Position numbers and translations under genes: made by a program. DNA of 64,000 nt from Silene conica (lineage: Eukaryota; Streptophyta; Magnoliopsida; Caryophyllales; Caryophyllaceae): positions 17,821,247 through 17,885,246 of the forward strand of contig CM055319.2 of assembly GCA_029255685.2 (NCBI GenBank), read 5' to 3'. The notes under the pieces are model-generated. The model searched no databases. It was given only the letters and a program-made list of their open reading frames with translations, and had not been told where the DNA came from. Positions 23,868 through 36,210 of this stretch are shown piece after piece (positions within the stretch are counted from its first letter, which is position 1; each line of letters starts with the position of its first letter).

Positions 23868-24465
23868 GTTATACATTTTTTTTACTTAAACCTAGATACA
23901 TTTTTTGACGGGGTAGATACATTTTTTACTTTTTTACATAAACCTAGATACATTTTTTGACGGAATAGATACATTTTTTACTTTTTTACATAAACCTAGA
24001 TACATTTTTTGACGGAGTAGATACATTTTTTACTTAAACCTAGATGCATTTTTTGACGAAGTAGATACATTTTTGTTTTTACTTTTTTAGATAAACTAAA
24101 TACATTTTTTGACGGACTAGATTCATTTTTTACTTAAACCTAGATGCATTCTTTGACGAAGTAGATACTTTTTTTTTTTTTTTTTTTTTACTTTTTTAGA
24201 TAAACCTAGATACATTTTTTGACGGAGTAGATTCATTTTTTTTTTTTACTTTTTTACATAAACCTATATAGATTTTTTTACGGAGTAAATACATTTTTTT
24301 ACGGAGTAGATTCATTTTTTACTTAAACCCAGATGCATTTTTTGACGAAGTAGATACATTTTTTTTTTTACTTTTTTAGATAAACCTAGATACATTTTTT
24401 GACGGATTAGATTCATTTTTTTTACTTTTTTACATAAACCTATATACTTTTTTTACATAAACCCG
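23868..24465. repeat. Minisatellite array A of E1
   Basis: Degenerate ~25/50-bp repeat built from TACATTTTTTGACGGAGTAG, a poly-T stretch and ACATAAACCTAGA. Poly-T length varies most. Its reverse complement makes up array B. Confidence 0.85.
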
Positions 24466-25182
24466 ACAAACTCCTTCCTCATCAGTTCAACAATACCGTA
24501 CCACAACAACGGCAGCCAGCCGTCACCGGCAACCGCTATAACAGACGCCGACGATATAACCATTCGCCAAGCTACCTAACAATAATTAATTGCATTCCAT
24601 GAGATTTTTATATGTGTAACTGGAGCTTTTAAGGTCTGATCGTGCTCTCACTCTCTTTTTCTGGAGCAATCGCAAGTGGATAAACCGGCTTGCTTGATGC
24701 CGGAGTTGCTTAATTTCTGAATGAATTTAAGGATGAAGAAAGAGATGAGAGAGATAATGAAGCGGGTATTTTAGTTTTAATTTTAATGGATTGATAATTA
24801 ATTAGGGGTGAGTATTTATTTATTGACCAAACCAGAAGCAGAAGCAGGTTGGTCATTGGTGTCATGGGAGTGCCCTTAATTTAGGGCTTTCCATATTCTT
24901 CAACAGTAAGTCAGCAACAACATTTTCAATCTTTTTTTTTTTAACACATTTATCACTTTTCTATATTATTGCTTTCTATAATTCTCTCATTATGTGTTAT
25001 GTCCACTCTAATTCTTTCATTTAGATATTATGATATTATCACTTATTTTTTCCAATCATTTCTCTACATCTTCATTTTTCTCTTTTTCCTTTCCTTTCCT
25101 CATATTTCTTCATTACTATCGTTTTCATAGGTTTCGCCTCAACTAACTAAGATTTCTCTTTTATTTTTTTCTATGGACGTGG
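24466..25182. other. Unique core of E1
   Basis: About 700 bp between the inverted arrays. It has a more GC-rich start (about 24480-24590), then AT-rich sequence. There is no convincing exon or domain. It may derive from host DNA, but I cannot show it. Confidence 0.4.
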
Positions 25183-25950
25183 TAAAAAAAATGTATCTAC
25201 TCCGTCAAAAATTGTATCTACCCGTAAAAAAATGTATCTACCCCGTCAAAAAATGTATCTAGGTTTAAGTAAAAAAATGTATCTACTCCGTCCAAAAATG
25301 TATCTACTCCGTAAAAAAATGTATCTGCCCCGTCAAAAAATGTATCTAGGTTTAAGTAAAAAAATGTATCTACTCCGTCAAAAAATGTATCTCGGTTTAT
25401 GTAAAAAAAGTAAAAAAAATGTATCTACTCCGTCAAAAAATGTATCTAGGTTTAAGTAAAAAATATATCTACTCCGTCAAAAAATGTATCTAGGTTTATG
25501 TAAAAAAGTAAAAATATATCTACTCCGTCAAAAAATGTTGTATCTACTCCGTCAAAAAATGTATCTGGGTTTATGTAAAAAAGTAAAAAAAAATGTATCT
25601 ACTCCGTCAAAAAATGTATCTAGGTTTAAGTAAAAAATATATCTACTCCGTCAAAAAATGTATCTAGGTTTATATAAAAAAAGTAAAAAAAATGTATCTA
25701 CTCCGTCAAAAAATGTATATAGGTTTACTAAAAAGTAAAAAAAAATATCTACTCCGTCAAAAAATGTATCTAGGTTTATGAAAAAAATTTTAAAAAATGT
25801 ATTTACTCCGTAAAAATCTAAGTTTATGTAAAAAGTAAAACAAATGTATCTACCCGTCAAAAAATGTATCTAGGATTAAGTAAAAAAAATGTATCTACTC
25901 CGTAAAAAATGTATTTAGGTTTATGTAAAAAAGTAAAAAAGAAAAATGTC
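25183..25950. repeat. Minisatellite array B of E1, inverted relative to A
   Basis: Repeats of TGTATCTACTCCGTCAAAAA and TGTATCTAGGTTTATGTAAA, the reverse complement of array A. Together, A and B could fold into a long, imperfect hairpin with a ~700-base loop. Lys/Tyr-rich open frames across it are products of the repeat. Confidence 0.88.
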
Positions 25951-26319
25951 GAACTATGACGAGTTGATATATTTTTTGACGGATAGATACATTTTTTTAA
26001 ATTAAATTACTTAGATTTTTACTTTTTACATAAGCTTTGGATGTCGAACTATGGCTATGTAGCAATGTTTTCAAGTTCTATGAGATCATCCGGAAGTGGC
26101 AGTATTTTTTGAACTAAATGTTAAATAAGATGTTGATCATCTCATCTATCTGGTTTGGGCTTTTGATCTTATACTCCGTATGATGTGTTGCACGAGAGGA
26201 TGACGAATGCAAGGACTTAGGACCGCAACTGTTAATCTCAGCCTTTCAATTAACTCTTATCTAATGGAGGAGAGTCGTTCTCACCGTATGCACCGAATGA
26301 TCGTTCTCACCGGATCTTG

Positions 26320-26321
<2 letters not shown>

Positions 26322-26360
<39 letters not shown>
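26322..26360. repeat. (TA)n between E1 and E2
   Basis: About 20 TA units directly joining the right end of E1 to the left end of E2. Confidence 0.9.
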
Positions 26361-26363
<3 letters not shown>

Positions 26364-26461
26364 TTTAGGATCGGGTGAGAATGATTATACGGTGCATACG
26401 GTGAGAACGAGTCCGTTGGATTAAAACACAATCAACGATTAAGAAATACCCACAACCCACA

Positions 26462-27512
26462 TTCTAGATAGATTTTTTGACGGGGTAGATAATTTTTTTT
26501 TTTTTACTTTTTACACAAACTTAGATACATTTTTTTTACGGAGTAAATACTTTTTTTTTTTTTACCTTTTTACGTAAACCTATATACACTTTTTGATGGA
26601 GTAGATACATTTTTTTTACTTTTTTACGTAAACCTAGATACATTTTTTGACGGAGTAGATACATTTTTTTTTTACTTTTTTTACATAAACCTAGATACAT
26701 TTTTTTGAAGAAGTAGATATATTTTTTTTTTTACTTTTTTTACATAAACCTAGATACATTTTTTGAAGTATTAGATACATTTTTTTTTACTTTTTTACGT
26801 AGACCTAGATACATTTTTTGACGGAGTATATACATTTTTTTTTTTTTTTACATAAACCTAGATACATTTTTTGAAGGAGTAGATACATTTTTTTTAAACT
26901 TTTTTTACGTAAACCTAGAAATATTTTTTGACGGACTAGATATATTTTTTTTTTTACTTTTTTACATAAACCTAGATACATTTTTTAACCGATTAGATAC
27001 ATTTTTTTTACTTAAATCTAAATTCATTTTTTGACGGAATAAATACATTTTTTTTTTTACTTTTTTACATAAACCTAGATACAGTTTTTGACAGAGTAGA
27101 TACATTTTTTTTACTTAAAGCTAGATACTTTTTTTACGGAGTAGATACATTTTTACATAAACCTAGATACATTTTTTGACGGAGTAGATACATTTTTTTT
27201 TACTTAAACCTAGATACATTTTTTTTTTTGTTTTTTACATAAACCTAGTTACATTTTTTGAGGGAGTAGATACATTTTCTTTACATAAACTTAGATAGAT
27301 TTTTTGACGCAGTAGATTCATTTTTTTTTTACTTTTTTACATAAACCTAGATACATTTTTTTTACTAAGTAGATACATTTTTTTTACTTTTTTACGTAAA
27401 CCTAGATACGTTATTTGACGGAGTAAATACATTTTTTTTTACTTAAACCTAGATACATCTTTTGACGGAATAGATACATTTTTTTTTTTACTTTTTTTTA
27501 CCTAAACCTATT
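26462..27512. repeat. Minisatellite array of E2
   Basis: About 1 kb of the same repeat as E1 array A (TACATTTTTTGACGGAGTAG plus poly-T and ACATAAACCTAGA), with many variants. Confidence 0.85.
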
Positions 27513-27534
27513 TTTGGGATTTGCTTGATTTTAG

Positions 27535-27838
27535 GTTCTTGTTGAGTGCGAGATTTAATCGGATCAATGCCTTTGGTAAATGAGTTTGAGACCTTGGGAA
27601 TTCTAGTTTCTCATGTCTAATATTTTTGGTGGACTCCAGCTCTGAAAGCTTTAGCAAAGGAGTACATGGAGGTTGATGAAGAGGAACGCCAATCACTTCT
27701 GGATGGCATATTGACGACCGATGATGAGACGACGACGATATTCATGAATTAGTCTCTGCAAAAGATGTAATTATGAAGAGGATATTGCAAGATGAATACT
27801 TCAACATGGATGACAAAAAGTGGAATGCAAGGACTTAG
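27535..27838 (+). pseudogene. Captured gene fragment in E2: two exon-like blocks with a short intron
   Basis: Block 1 (27535-27575) follows TTTTAG and is followed by GTAAATG. A 64-base intron-like gap ends CTCCAG at 27639. Block 2 starts at 27640. The reading frame runs across the junction without a stop and encodes a helical, acidic stretch (for example ALKALAKEYMEVDEEERQSL). Near 27730 a one-base shift is needed, after which a second open run continues to about 27838. This pattern is typical of host gene pieces carried by transposons. I do not recognise the parent gene. Confidence 0.55.
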
Positions 27839-27938
27839 GACCGCAACTGTTAATCTCAGCCTTTCAATTAACTCTCATCTAATGGAGGAGAGTCGTTCTC
27901 ACCGTATGCACCGAATGATCGTTCTCACCGGATCTTGC

Positions 27939-27941
<3 letters not shown>

Positions 27942-28007
<66 letters not shown>
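27942..28007. repeat. (TA)n at right edge of E2
   Basis: About 33 TA units; LARD-1 resumes at 28008 with GCGACCTGGTTATATTA, matching LARD-2 near 57460. An Ile/Tyr repeat frame across it is not a gene. Confidence 0.92.
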
Positions 28008-28008
<1 letters not shown>

Positions 28009-31000
28009 CGACCTGGTTATATTATACTAACACTTTTACAGGAGAAGAATGAGGTAAGTAATGTGTGAACTGTGGCTAATAATGTTATTGATATCAGTAT
28101 GTGAATCGAGCTGGATGGTTGCATGTAAATTTCAAGCATACGGATGTGTAATTGTTAAGCAATATTTAAAAAATGATGTGATCGTATAATTTCGGTATTT
28201 TGGAATGTTCATACGAATATCTGGTCTTTAAATGACTATCGTTATTGTATGATTTTGATGTTTAACTCCTTGTAGGGGTGATTAATTTTGTTGATCTTAT
28301 GATTACATTTCATAGTAATCCATGTTTAGCAATATGCAGAATGTGTGTCCTAAGCCATGAGTGTAAATAGTTATGTGTTGTGTATATCGTACTTAAAATT
28401 TTATGCCTATTATATACATTTAAATTCGTTATGAGTTAGTCATCAATAAGGGATACGTAGTAGTCCCTAGTTTATATTTCCATACTTGGATACACATGTA
28501 TAACTATCAAGTTACTTAGTTGACCCTATTTTTTTTGTTTCGAAATCTTTACTGTGTTCTGGATGACGATTAAAGTTGGAATGGGGAATGAATGTTAAAA
28601 TGGTGCAATGTCCATGCTTCAAATGATATGTCAACGTGTTTCGGAAGATGAATGGTTGAGTTTCGATCTAGTAATGTGAAATCGTAACAGAACCAAAATT
28701 TTAAATAAACTTCCAGAATTTTACCTTGTGTGTACGGACTGTCATTTTAAATGTGTTCTATATTTGAATATGAAAATTTTATGTATGATAACCCCCTGAG
28801 TTGGATTTACAATGCTTTTGGTTTTATGTTAATATGAGTTATATTTTGAGAGAAATAAATCTTTTAGTTGACAGTGGTCAGATTGTTACTGCACAGTCCC
28901 GTTTTGACCCATCTTTTTGGTAAAAGAAATCATTTAAAACTTGGTTATTGTTTATGCATAATTCCAACTCTACTGTTCAGAATATGCGTTCACACTTTCA
29001 AAATGATAAGCCATGTAAAATCTTAATGAGTCGTTATTTAATTGTGATTCTTGCAAGTTGCCTAATTTTCTGTTGAATTGATGTAAAGTTCTTGTTCAGA
29101 CCGATTGAGTTATGAAAATTGTATTAAATAATTCCCTTGAAATATGCATTCGATTCTTTTCCTATGATTAGATAGTCTTTTATATTTTCTCAAAACTATA
29201 ATCGCTCACATGTTAGCTAAGCTGTTATTTAATTATGATTTGGTAAGTTGCTGCATAGTGTTTAATTGGTGAAATTATGAGATATGTAAGTTTCATATAA
29301 AAGTTTAATCGAATGTGAATTATGTGATGTGACCACGTGATATCCTGATATGGCATTAGTAACATGAATAGTAGGCATATGGTATGAGTATGAACCACAC
29401 TACGTGATAGCGTAACCTTGTTTATTTCGTCAAGTTTAATATAGAATCGTTCCAATTATATGTCTAATATTACGATCTCAAAATGAATATGTGCTGCTCG
29501 TATGTGATGTTAAAAGCATGTTTATCTGAGAAGAGTTTTGCCAAGTGGCAGAATGAAATTTAACTGGTAAGCTTATTAGCATAATATAACAATCTAATGG
29601 TTATACGTAATTGTGATTATTTGAACAATGTGAATCTAGTTGATGTTCTTTCGTATATTGATGGTTTATCTCTGTCTAGTTCTCTGTGATTATAGTCTTT
29701 ATAACTTTTTCAAGTATATTGTTATACCATACAGTGAATTGCATATTGTTATATTTAGAATCTGATCACGATGTGTTGAATCATTAATTGTTTGACCTAT
29801 GATATATGGAAGTACTAGTCTGGTGAATTCGCTTACTTTTATCGTTAAATTTTGTTTTCATGAACTAAAAGAACAATGTTTAGTAAAGGGAGTCATAATG
29901 TCTCCGTGTAGTCTTTTTTCGATCTATAACTTATAAAATTATTTTGGATTCGTGTTTATAAATTGTCACAAACTACCCTTTCAATGTTTCAAACATTTCA
30001 AAATATTTTCAAAAGTGATAAACCATGATAAAGCTTGATGTTTGATAATTATGGTGATTGTTTGCAATATGACAATTCTGTAGCTATGTGTCGATGAAAT
30101 CCTGTTGGAATGTTTAATTGCTGCACATTGTATAAAACTCTTATTTTGCAAGTCGTATATAGTAATAATTTCATGATAAATGATGTAATGTGAGTGGACG
30201 GGAAATGTACCTAAGTGATTTTGTTAACTTATTGATATCTGGGAACGTTAAACGGTCTTGTGAGTCTATGATTTGTGCATATCTTGTGAAATATGTCAAT
30301 GTTCCATGTTTAATTACGTTAACTAGTTTTGCTCTATGTCCTTTCCTAAAATATGATTTTGCTTCTATAATATGATTACGAGCATGAAACATTTTAATTT
30401 GTCAAGTATGAACTATGGGCTTCTTGATTGCTTACATTGTTGTAAATATATTAAATTTGTGATAAATTTCAAAGGTATGTAAGTGTTAGCTACCCTGATT
30501 CGGCTTTACTGCGTAACACGGTTTCTACCAATTCTAGTACTCTTGTTATTGGGCGAGGTTATATATGTTTCCATGATAATTGTTATGGGTTTCTTACGAG
30601 TACTTCTTTGAGTTGCAACTAGTAATTGTTCCTTTATTTTGATAGTTAATATTTTCCTATTGATAAGATAATCCTTTTGTTTGTGAGACGGGTTGAGTGG
30701 TGAGATGGGTAAACTTTTGGTAATTGATTAGTTGTTTATGCATAATGATTTTGTATTAGGTTGGTTTGGTATGGCGTCCAGATCCTTATTTTATGAACTG
30801 TAGAATTGTAAGTATACATACAAGTATGTTAATGAACTTGGAAGGTAAGTACTGATGAAATTGAGTTGATGAGATTGAGTTACTCGTGAGTCTAGAACAA
30901 AGGCCATGGTTGATTTTGTTTTGTTTTGAGATTGAGTTTGCAGTTCAGTATTTTATCGAGTTGTCGTATTCTTTGATCTTGACTCGTGGGTGAGTAGCTT

Positions 31001-31631
31001 AGAGTTTTACTCTCTAAATGTGGAGCAGTTCCTTTATTGGAATATATGACAATATTGATATCGAAATGGAGATGAGAATTGGTTACTGGTTTGAGTTATG
31101 ATTTATTAAGTCGTGGTGCCACATTGTGTTTTCGGTCAAGTGTGACATTGATTATTGAGTCATATTCTGAATTTGAAGTCGATATTGAAATGAATGTATT
31201 GATTGCGTTTTTATTCCGCCGGTTTACTCACCCCTTGTCTTTGGTCTTCGATTCGACGATGAGTGCGATACTTGGTTACTTGGAGTAAGATGGTATGAGA
31301 TAAAGTAATGAGTAAGACGAATTAATGAGCTGAGATATGTATAATGCGGTTACGGGGACGTAACCGTGTTTTAAGGAGGATAGGATTGTAAAATCCTTTT
31401 GATTTATGATATGGCTAAGTTGTTATGACGTGGCTAATTGGTATGTCATGATTGTTTGATTATACTTGATAACCCTGTTATTTCTGTGATGCATTTTATT
31501 GTGTTTCGGGAAGTATCCTTTATTTTAGTGGTACTTAAACTTTGGGGACAAATTATTCTTAACAAGGGCAGAATGTGACATTTTGAATACGTGCCATGTG
31601 CCATGTGACCAGTTGTTGACCACGGGATAGT
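28008..31631 (+). other. Non-coding interior of LARD-1
   Basis: About 3.6 kb of AT-rich sequence without a coding frame, collinear with LARD-2 53990-57480 read on the minus strand. A fossil junction lies near 31537-31580: an AAACTTTGGGGACAAA hairpin remnant, a purine tract and TGTGACA, resembling the real hairpin-PPT-LTR junction about 95 bp later. Confidence 0.8.
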
Positions 31632-31668
31632 GAACTTCGGGACGAAGTTCATTTTAAGGGGGAAAGAC
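31632..31668 (+). other. Hairpin and polypurine tract of LARD-1
   Basis: GAACTTCGGGACGAAGTTC (31632-31650) can form an 8-bp stem with a 3-base loop. AAGGGGGAAAGAC (31656-31668) directly abuts the 3' LTR and is the plus-strand primer. The hairpin is identical in LARD-2 (53971-53989). Confidence 0.85.
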
Positions 31669-32974
31669 TGTAATACCTCGTATTTTAATTATAACGTTTC
31701 GTCTTAATATTGAACGAGACGATAGCATTTGAACGATTTTAATCGATAATTTAACTTATTGAGTAAGGTGTTTTATATTTTATGTTGTTAGTAATATGTC
31801 GGGTACACGTATTAGTAGTTATATCGTGTTTTAGACAGTTTTGGGCCTTGAATTTCGTGCCACTTACACGCCTTTATCAGCCCATTCATTTTTATTAAAA
31901 ATCAGAATAATACCTTACTCTTACCATGCCACCTTATATAACCCTCACCCAAAACCCTAACCCTAGCCTACTCGACACACAGCAGCCACCCTCATCCTTT
32001 TGCCGCTACTTCAGGGTGTAAGGAGGGAGGTTTGTGCGGAGGACTAAGGAGTGCAAGGCCACTCGTTGTCACGGTGAAACGGGTAAGGTTCACACGCTGT
32101 TTCACTCCCTTGTGTACCCTTCATTCCATTCGTATTTGTAACTGTGTAATCGTGTTTATTGTCTCTATTCTCCATATAATTTTAAACTGGGGTGTGTAGT
32201 AGTCATATGTGGACCCTAGAGGAGGTGTCGTTGACCAACTAGGACCACCATTGGAGGTCGTTTTATCGCAAGCTTTCAAGTCAGTCTCGTTTCTTTTTCG
32301 AGTTTCAGAACAGAGTATGGGCCTGTGTGTATTTGTGTATGGATTTAACGTATTTTCTGTTCACGTTTGTTTTGGGTGTTAAGGTAAGTAGTTTGGTAGT
32401 AGTTAGGACGTCTGTGTGGTTGTGTTCACGGCGGGTCGTGGTGGTTGTTAACGAGTTTATGACGGGATTCGTTTTGGTGTTATAGCGTAAAACAGAGTAA
32501 CAAGCTTAGGGGTGTTGTGCACGGGTTTTGGGAGGCCAGTTTCGTAGGGTTATGGTGGTGTCGAGGCCTGGTGGTTGCCACCAGGGTGTCATGGGTAGTG
32601 TAGGGTGTCGTTGGTAGTGATTAGTTAGGGCGGTGGTGGTGTTGGCCAGTGGCTAAGGGTGTGTGTGCAAGAGGGGGGTAACACGGGTAAAGAACATAAC
32701 TTGGGGACTGTGTGTGACCAGCGTGTTTGGGGCGGTTGTCAACGGTTGTTGGGGTTGAGTGAGGGATAGAGGTCAGGGTCAGTGGTTGCACCATGGTTCA
32801 GGGGTCTCATCCACGGCTGTGTGGTGGTGGTGCAGGCTGTGAAAGGGGGTCGAAGGGGGCTGCGAAGTGGGTTGTGCGAGGGCTGTTCAGGCTGTTTTGG
32901 TTTGCTTGCATTGTTGTTACGTATTTAACTTTGATAAGGTTCATTGTTATTACTTTTATCCTTGTTACTTTGTC

Positions 32975-33056
<82 letters not shown>

Positions 33057-34174
33057 TAGTTTTATTTTATTAGTTGTTGCGTTTTAGTGTCGTAAATAGT
33101 AAGATAACATTGTTAACATTATTACTATTTGTATGATTAGTATTTTTGGGTGATTATTATTATTACCTACTTTGTTAATATTTGATATGGTGATTTTAAT
33201 GTTGGTAATAATGTTTGGAATATATTTATGTATATCATTTTGTTAATTTAGTAATAAATGTTTAGTTGGTTGTACTCTACAATTAGTAAGTTCTATTTGG
33301 TAAGCGATAATTGCTATGTATATTTATATATAATGGGTTGTGGGTAATCAAATATGAGAACATGATCGAATAATTGAGTAGTAGTGTGGTTGTATGAATA
33401 GAATTTGATATTAAGTACTACTTATAGGAACTGAGTTCGGGGTGGAACATTTCTAGCAGCTGTTCGGTTGACATTCTGCAATTTGAGGTAGGGGATATAT
33501 CTATGGTTCGTGTTATGACTTGAAGTATGTGTGTGTGATGCTTATTTTGAGCTTGTTAGAATTGCTATTGAATGTTATTGCGGATTATTTGATTATTATC
33601 AATTGTTGTGGAGAACGGGACTTGTGATATGGGACTTGTGATACGGGACTTGTGATACAGGACTTGTGATATGGCCATGGTGGGTGTGGTGTGATGGAAG
33701 TTATGATGTGGTGGAAGGTGTGGTGTGATGGAAGGGATGGTGTGATGGAGGTGAAGTGGTTGACTGAACGTTGTGGAGATGGAATGAAGTTATTGTATGT
33801 TCATTTATGTCTTGTTGATATTTTCCTACTCAACCTCGTGGTTAACCCCGTGTATTCGTGTGACACCTACGATGATCCGGAATGGGGAGTAGATTCTACA
33901 GGAAAGAGACAGATGAGCTAGGAGCTGGGACGGGAATGTGAGATGCAGATTTGGGACCGACTTAGAATTATATCACTTATAGATTAATCATCAGTGTTAC
34001 TTTTATTCTGTTGCATAGTTTGTAAATCAAAGTTTAAATCTAATCAGTTTTTATATAAAGCACTTCGGTTTCATTTACTTTGTTATTCACTACCTCGGAC
34101 ATTCCGAGATGGTAACAACTCTGTTTACTGAGGATGCCTTGCTAAAGGCTCCTTAAATAAATGGGGGTGTTACA
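31669..34174 (+). repeat. 3' LTR of LARD-1
   Basis: 2506 bp, pair of 20825-23226. It has a long (TTA)n tract at about 32977-33051 and four copies of the GGGACTTGTGATAY unit (33617-33672). The TATA box is at about 31933. Confidence 0.92.
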
Positions 34175-34179
34175 TCCAC

Positions 34180-34961
34180 AATCTCATTATTGTAACATGA
34201 ACTCTCAAGGCATTCATCTACTAGTTCATTAACCAAGCTAGGAATACAAACATCGTCAAGACAAGGGGTGAGTAATTCGATTTCCTCAAGCACATAATTC
34301 TCATTCCAATTTGTATCAAGAGAATCACAAGTTATATTTACACACTCCTTAACATAAGGTTCATCAACAAACTCATATTGCTCACGAGAACTCCCGTCTA
34401 GGAAAACATCCATCCTCAACATCCCCCACATTCCCGGGATTTACATCAAATGTAACACACTCCAACTCAATCAAATATATGTCTTTTTGAGAGTAATTTG
34501 AATCATGTATGCCATAGTCATCATCAAACCTCATGAATTCGAACTCACTACCATTGTTAGTGGTTTCAAAATTTCCATTTTGCGGTGTAAATTCGTATTC
34601 AAGAGGTGAAGTTGGAGAGGAAGAGTATTGTGGCCATTCTTCCCTAGGTGGATGCATGGTGTTCAAGTCATTCACATTCAATGGAAAACAAGTATATGAA
34701 GTACAAACACGAGATGTATGTCCTACTCTTCCACTTGTCGCACAAGTAGAATAGAAATCATTTACACCATGCATATTCATAGGAAGTGGGGAAAAGTGAT
34801 AAGGAAGGGCATCATGCATATCATCATTCCTAGCCAAACGCTCTTTATAGACCAACTCACATTGGAAGGCCATGATTTCTACAAAATTCCAAAATTCTCC
34901 GCAATTCATGTAAAAGACTCGGTCACTGCTCATATAATTTGCTAAATTGGGAGTCTCATAA
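34180..34961 (-). pseudogene. Tat-A reading frame, second piece (Gag-like, degenerate zinc knuckle)
   Basis: Two overlapping open frames (34933-34382 and 34431-34153) joined by a frameshift near 34400. The first carries CATSGRVGHTSRVC, which fits a CCHC zinc knuckle whose second Cys has become Ser (C64, S67, H72, C77 of that frame). Together with the piece at 36211-36361 this suggests a Gag protein. The last codons read into LARD-1 and are not part of the gene. The left edge is the LARD-1 TSD; the right edge is solo LTR S2. Confidence 0.6.
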
Positions 34962-36210
34962 TGTAAGGTTCATGTCCTACACGCCCTACATAATTAGTCT
35001 TACTAATTATAATATACTAATTAACATATTAATTAGGTTATAGATCTTATGCATGCTATATTAAAATTGCGGAATTAAAGTGTCGAGTTCTTACAATCCG
35101 ACGAAAACCGGTGCTAGGATGATCCTCCAAACCTAGTAATTAAAGTAGATTACGTCCTTTGTGATGCACCAAAATCAACCCCTTAAACCGAGAATTACAA
35201 GAGCTAGGTGCTAAAAATTGGTTTACTTAAAACAATATTCTGATCTCTTATTAGAATAACTAAAAATTAATACTACAACAATTATAGTATTATGATTATT
35301 ATCTTATAATATTGAAGAGGATTTTCTTTTAAGTCTTCTCACTCTAGAAAAACTTGCAAAAGGGTTAGAATGAGTGTAAAGATGTAAACTATTCACATCT
35401 TATGGTGGGTTGCTTGGGGCGCCGGGTAGGATGCATGGGGAAGGGGAGATAAGAGCTTTTTTAGCTTACCCATGAACTAGGGTGGCTCTAGGTGTTATTT
35501 ACTATGAGCATGCATAATGATAGTGTTTTATTGTGTAATTAAGACACAAAACACACCTTAAACACCCACCCCAAAGCCGACACACTTGAGCTAAAATGGA
35601 CACCCATTTTATAATTGTCATTTTGTCCAATTGTATATGTGTGACATACATTATGTCACAATTATAAAACAATTGTTTTAATTTAAAATGTATATTTATC
35701 AAATAATATCATTTATAAATTAAATAAATCATATTTAACAATTTGACAAGTAATTCATAATTACTAATATATAAAATGGTCATTTCAATAATCGTCAATA
35801 CGATTTACAACACTTGTAATAATATTCAACCCGATTCATTCTAATTTCGATATTTGATAAATATCGATTAATTGTTTGACAATTGACACGTTTCAATTTA
35901 AAACATAAATCTTACATTAAGATTTAACCTCTGATTTCTCGATATTCGAATTTAAGGAATCTGATCAACTCGTATCAATATACACTTGATCAGTTTATCA
36001 ATTAAGGGAATTGTCCTATAGGTGTGACCTAAAGGGATCAACTGACCAGGCCACCATCGTCTTACGACTTTAATGTCAAACTCTAGCTAGCCAATCATTA
36101 CCGATTAATGTTGGTCAGTTGACTATATAATTTCGAATCATCCCTTGCGCATTCTCGTCATGAGATTTAATTATGTGATCGCACTATTGTTGAAGACACA
36201 TTTCCCAACA
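34962..36210 (-). repeat. S2: solo Copia-type LTR
   Basis: 1249 bp, TGTTGGGAAATG..CCTTACA on the minus strand, related to the Copia-1 LTR. Flanking pentamers CATAA (34957-34961) and CAAAA (36211-36215) are an imperfect TSD. The Tat-A frame reads straight through if S2 and one TSD copy are ignored, which confirms the borders. Confidence 0.85.

Larger units (their letters stand above)
23495..26321. mobile_element. E1: TA-flanked element with inverted minisatellite arms
   Basis: Bounded by (TA)n on both sides. The ends form an imperfect ~44-bp terminal inverted repeat: 23504-23547 and the reverse complement at about 26275-26317, both starting around GATCCGGTGAGAACGA, with CGGTGAGAACGA repeated inside each end. 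Between them are array A, a unique core (about 24466-25182), array B (the reverse complement of A) and a ~370-bp tail. No transposase frame is seen. I cannot assign a superfamily; the target looks like TA. Confidence 0.65.
26361..27941. mobile_element. E2: second TA-flanked element, head to tail with E1
   Basis: Left end (GGATCGGGTGAGAATGATTA..) and right end match those of E1 in the same orientation; the last ~125 bp are almost identical in both (about 26208-26321 and 27827-27940). It carries one minisatellite array (26462-27512) in A orientation and no B arm. A spliced-looking gene fragment lies before the right end. No transposase is seen. Confidence 0.65.
20825..34174 (+). mobile_element. 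LARD-1: large non-coding LTR element, complete with TSD
   Basis: Plus-strand element with 2.4-2.5 kb LTRs (20825-23226 and 31669-34174), a tRNA-iMet primer site and a hairpin-plus-PPT. It is flanked by a perfect TSD TCCAC (20820-20824 and 34175-34179). Without the nested E1/E2 unit (about 23434-28007) the internal region is about 3.9 kb and has no coding frame. LARD-2 has a collinear, equally non-coding interior, so the family is non-autonomous as such. The TGTAATACC start and the GAACTTCGGGACGAAGTTC hairpin before the PPT resemble what I recall of Tekay/Del-type chromoviruses, the likely helpers. Confidence 0.9.

Noticed and set aside
25232..25459. Open frame with repeated MYL..KK
   Set aside because: Translation of minisatellite array B.
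27792..28052. Open frame with (IY)n
   Set aside because: Translation of a (TA)n tract.
32793..33059. Open frame with poly-Tyr
   Set aside because: Translation of the (TTA)n tract in the LARD-1 3' LTR.
34533..34754. Plus-strand frame opposite the Tat-A frame
   Set aside because: Shadow of the minus-strand Gag-like frame, no independent support.
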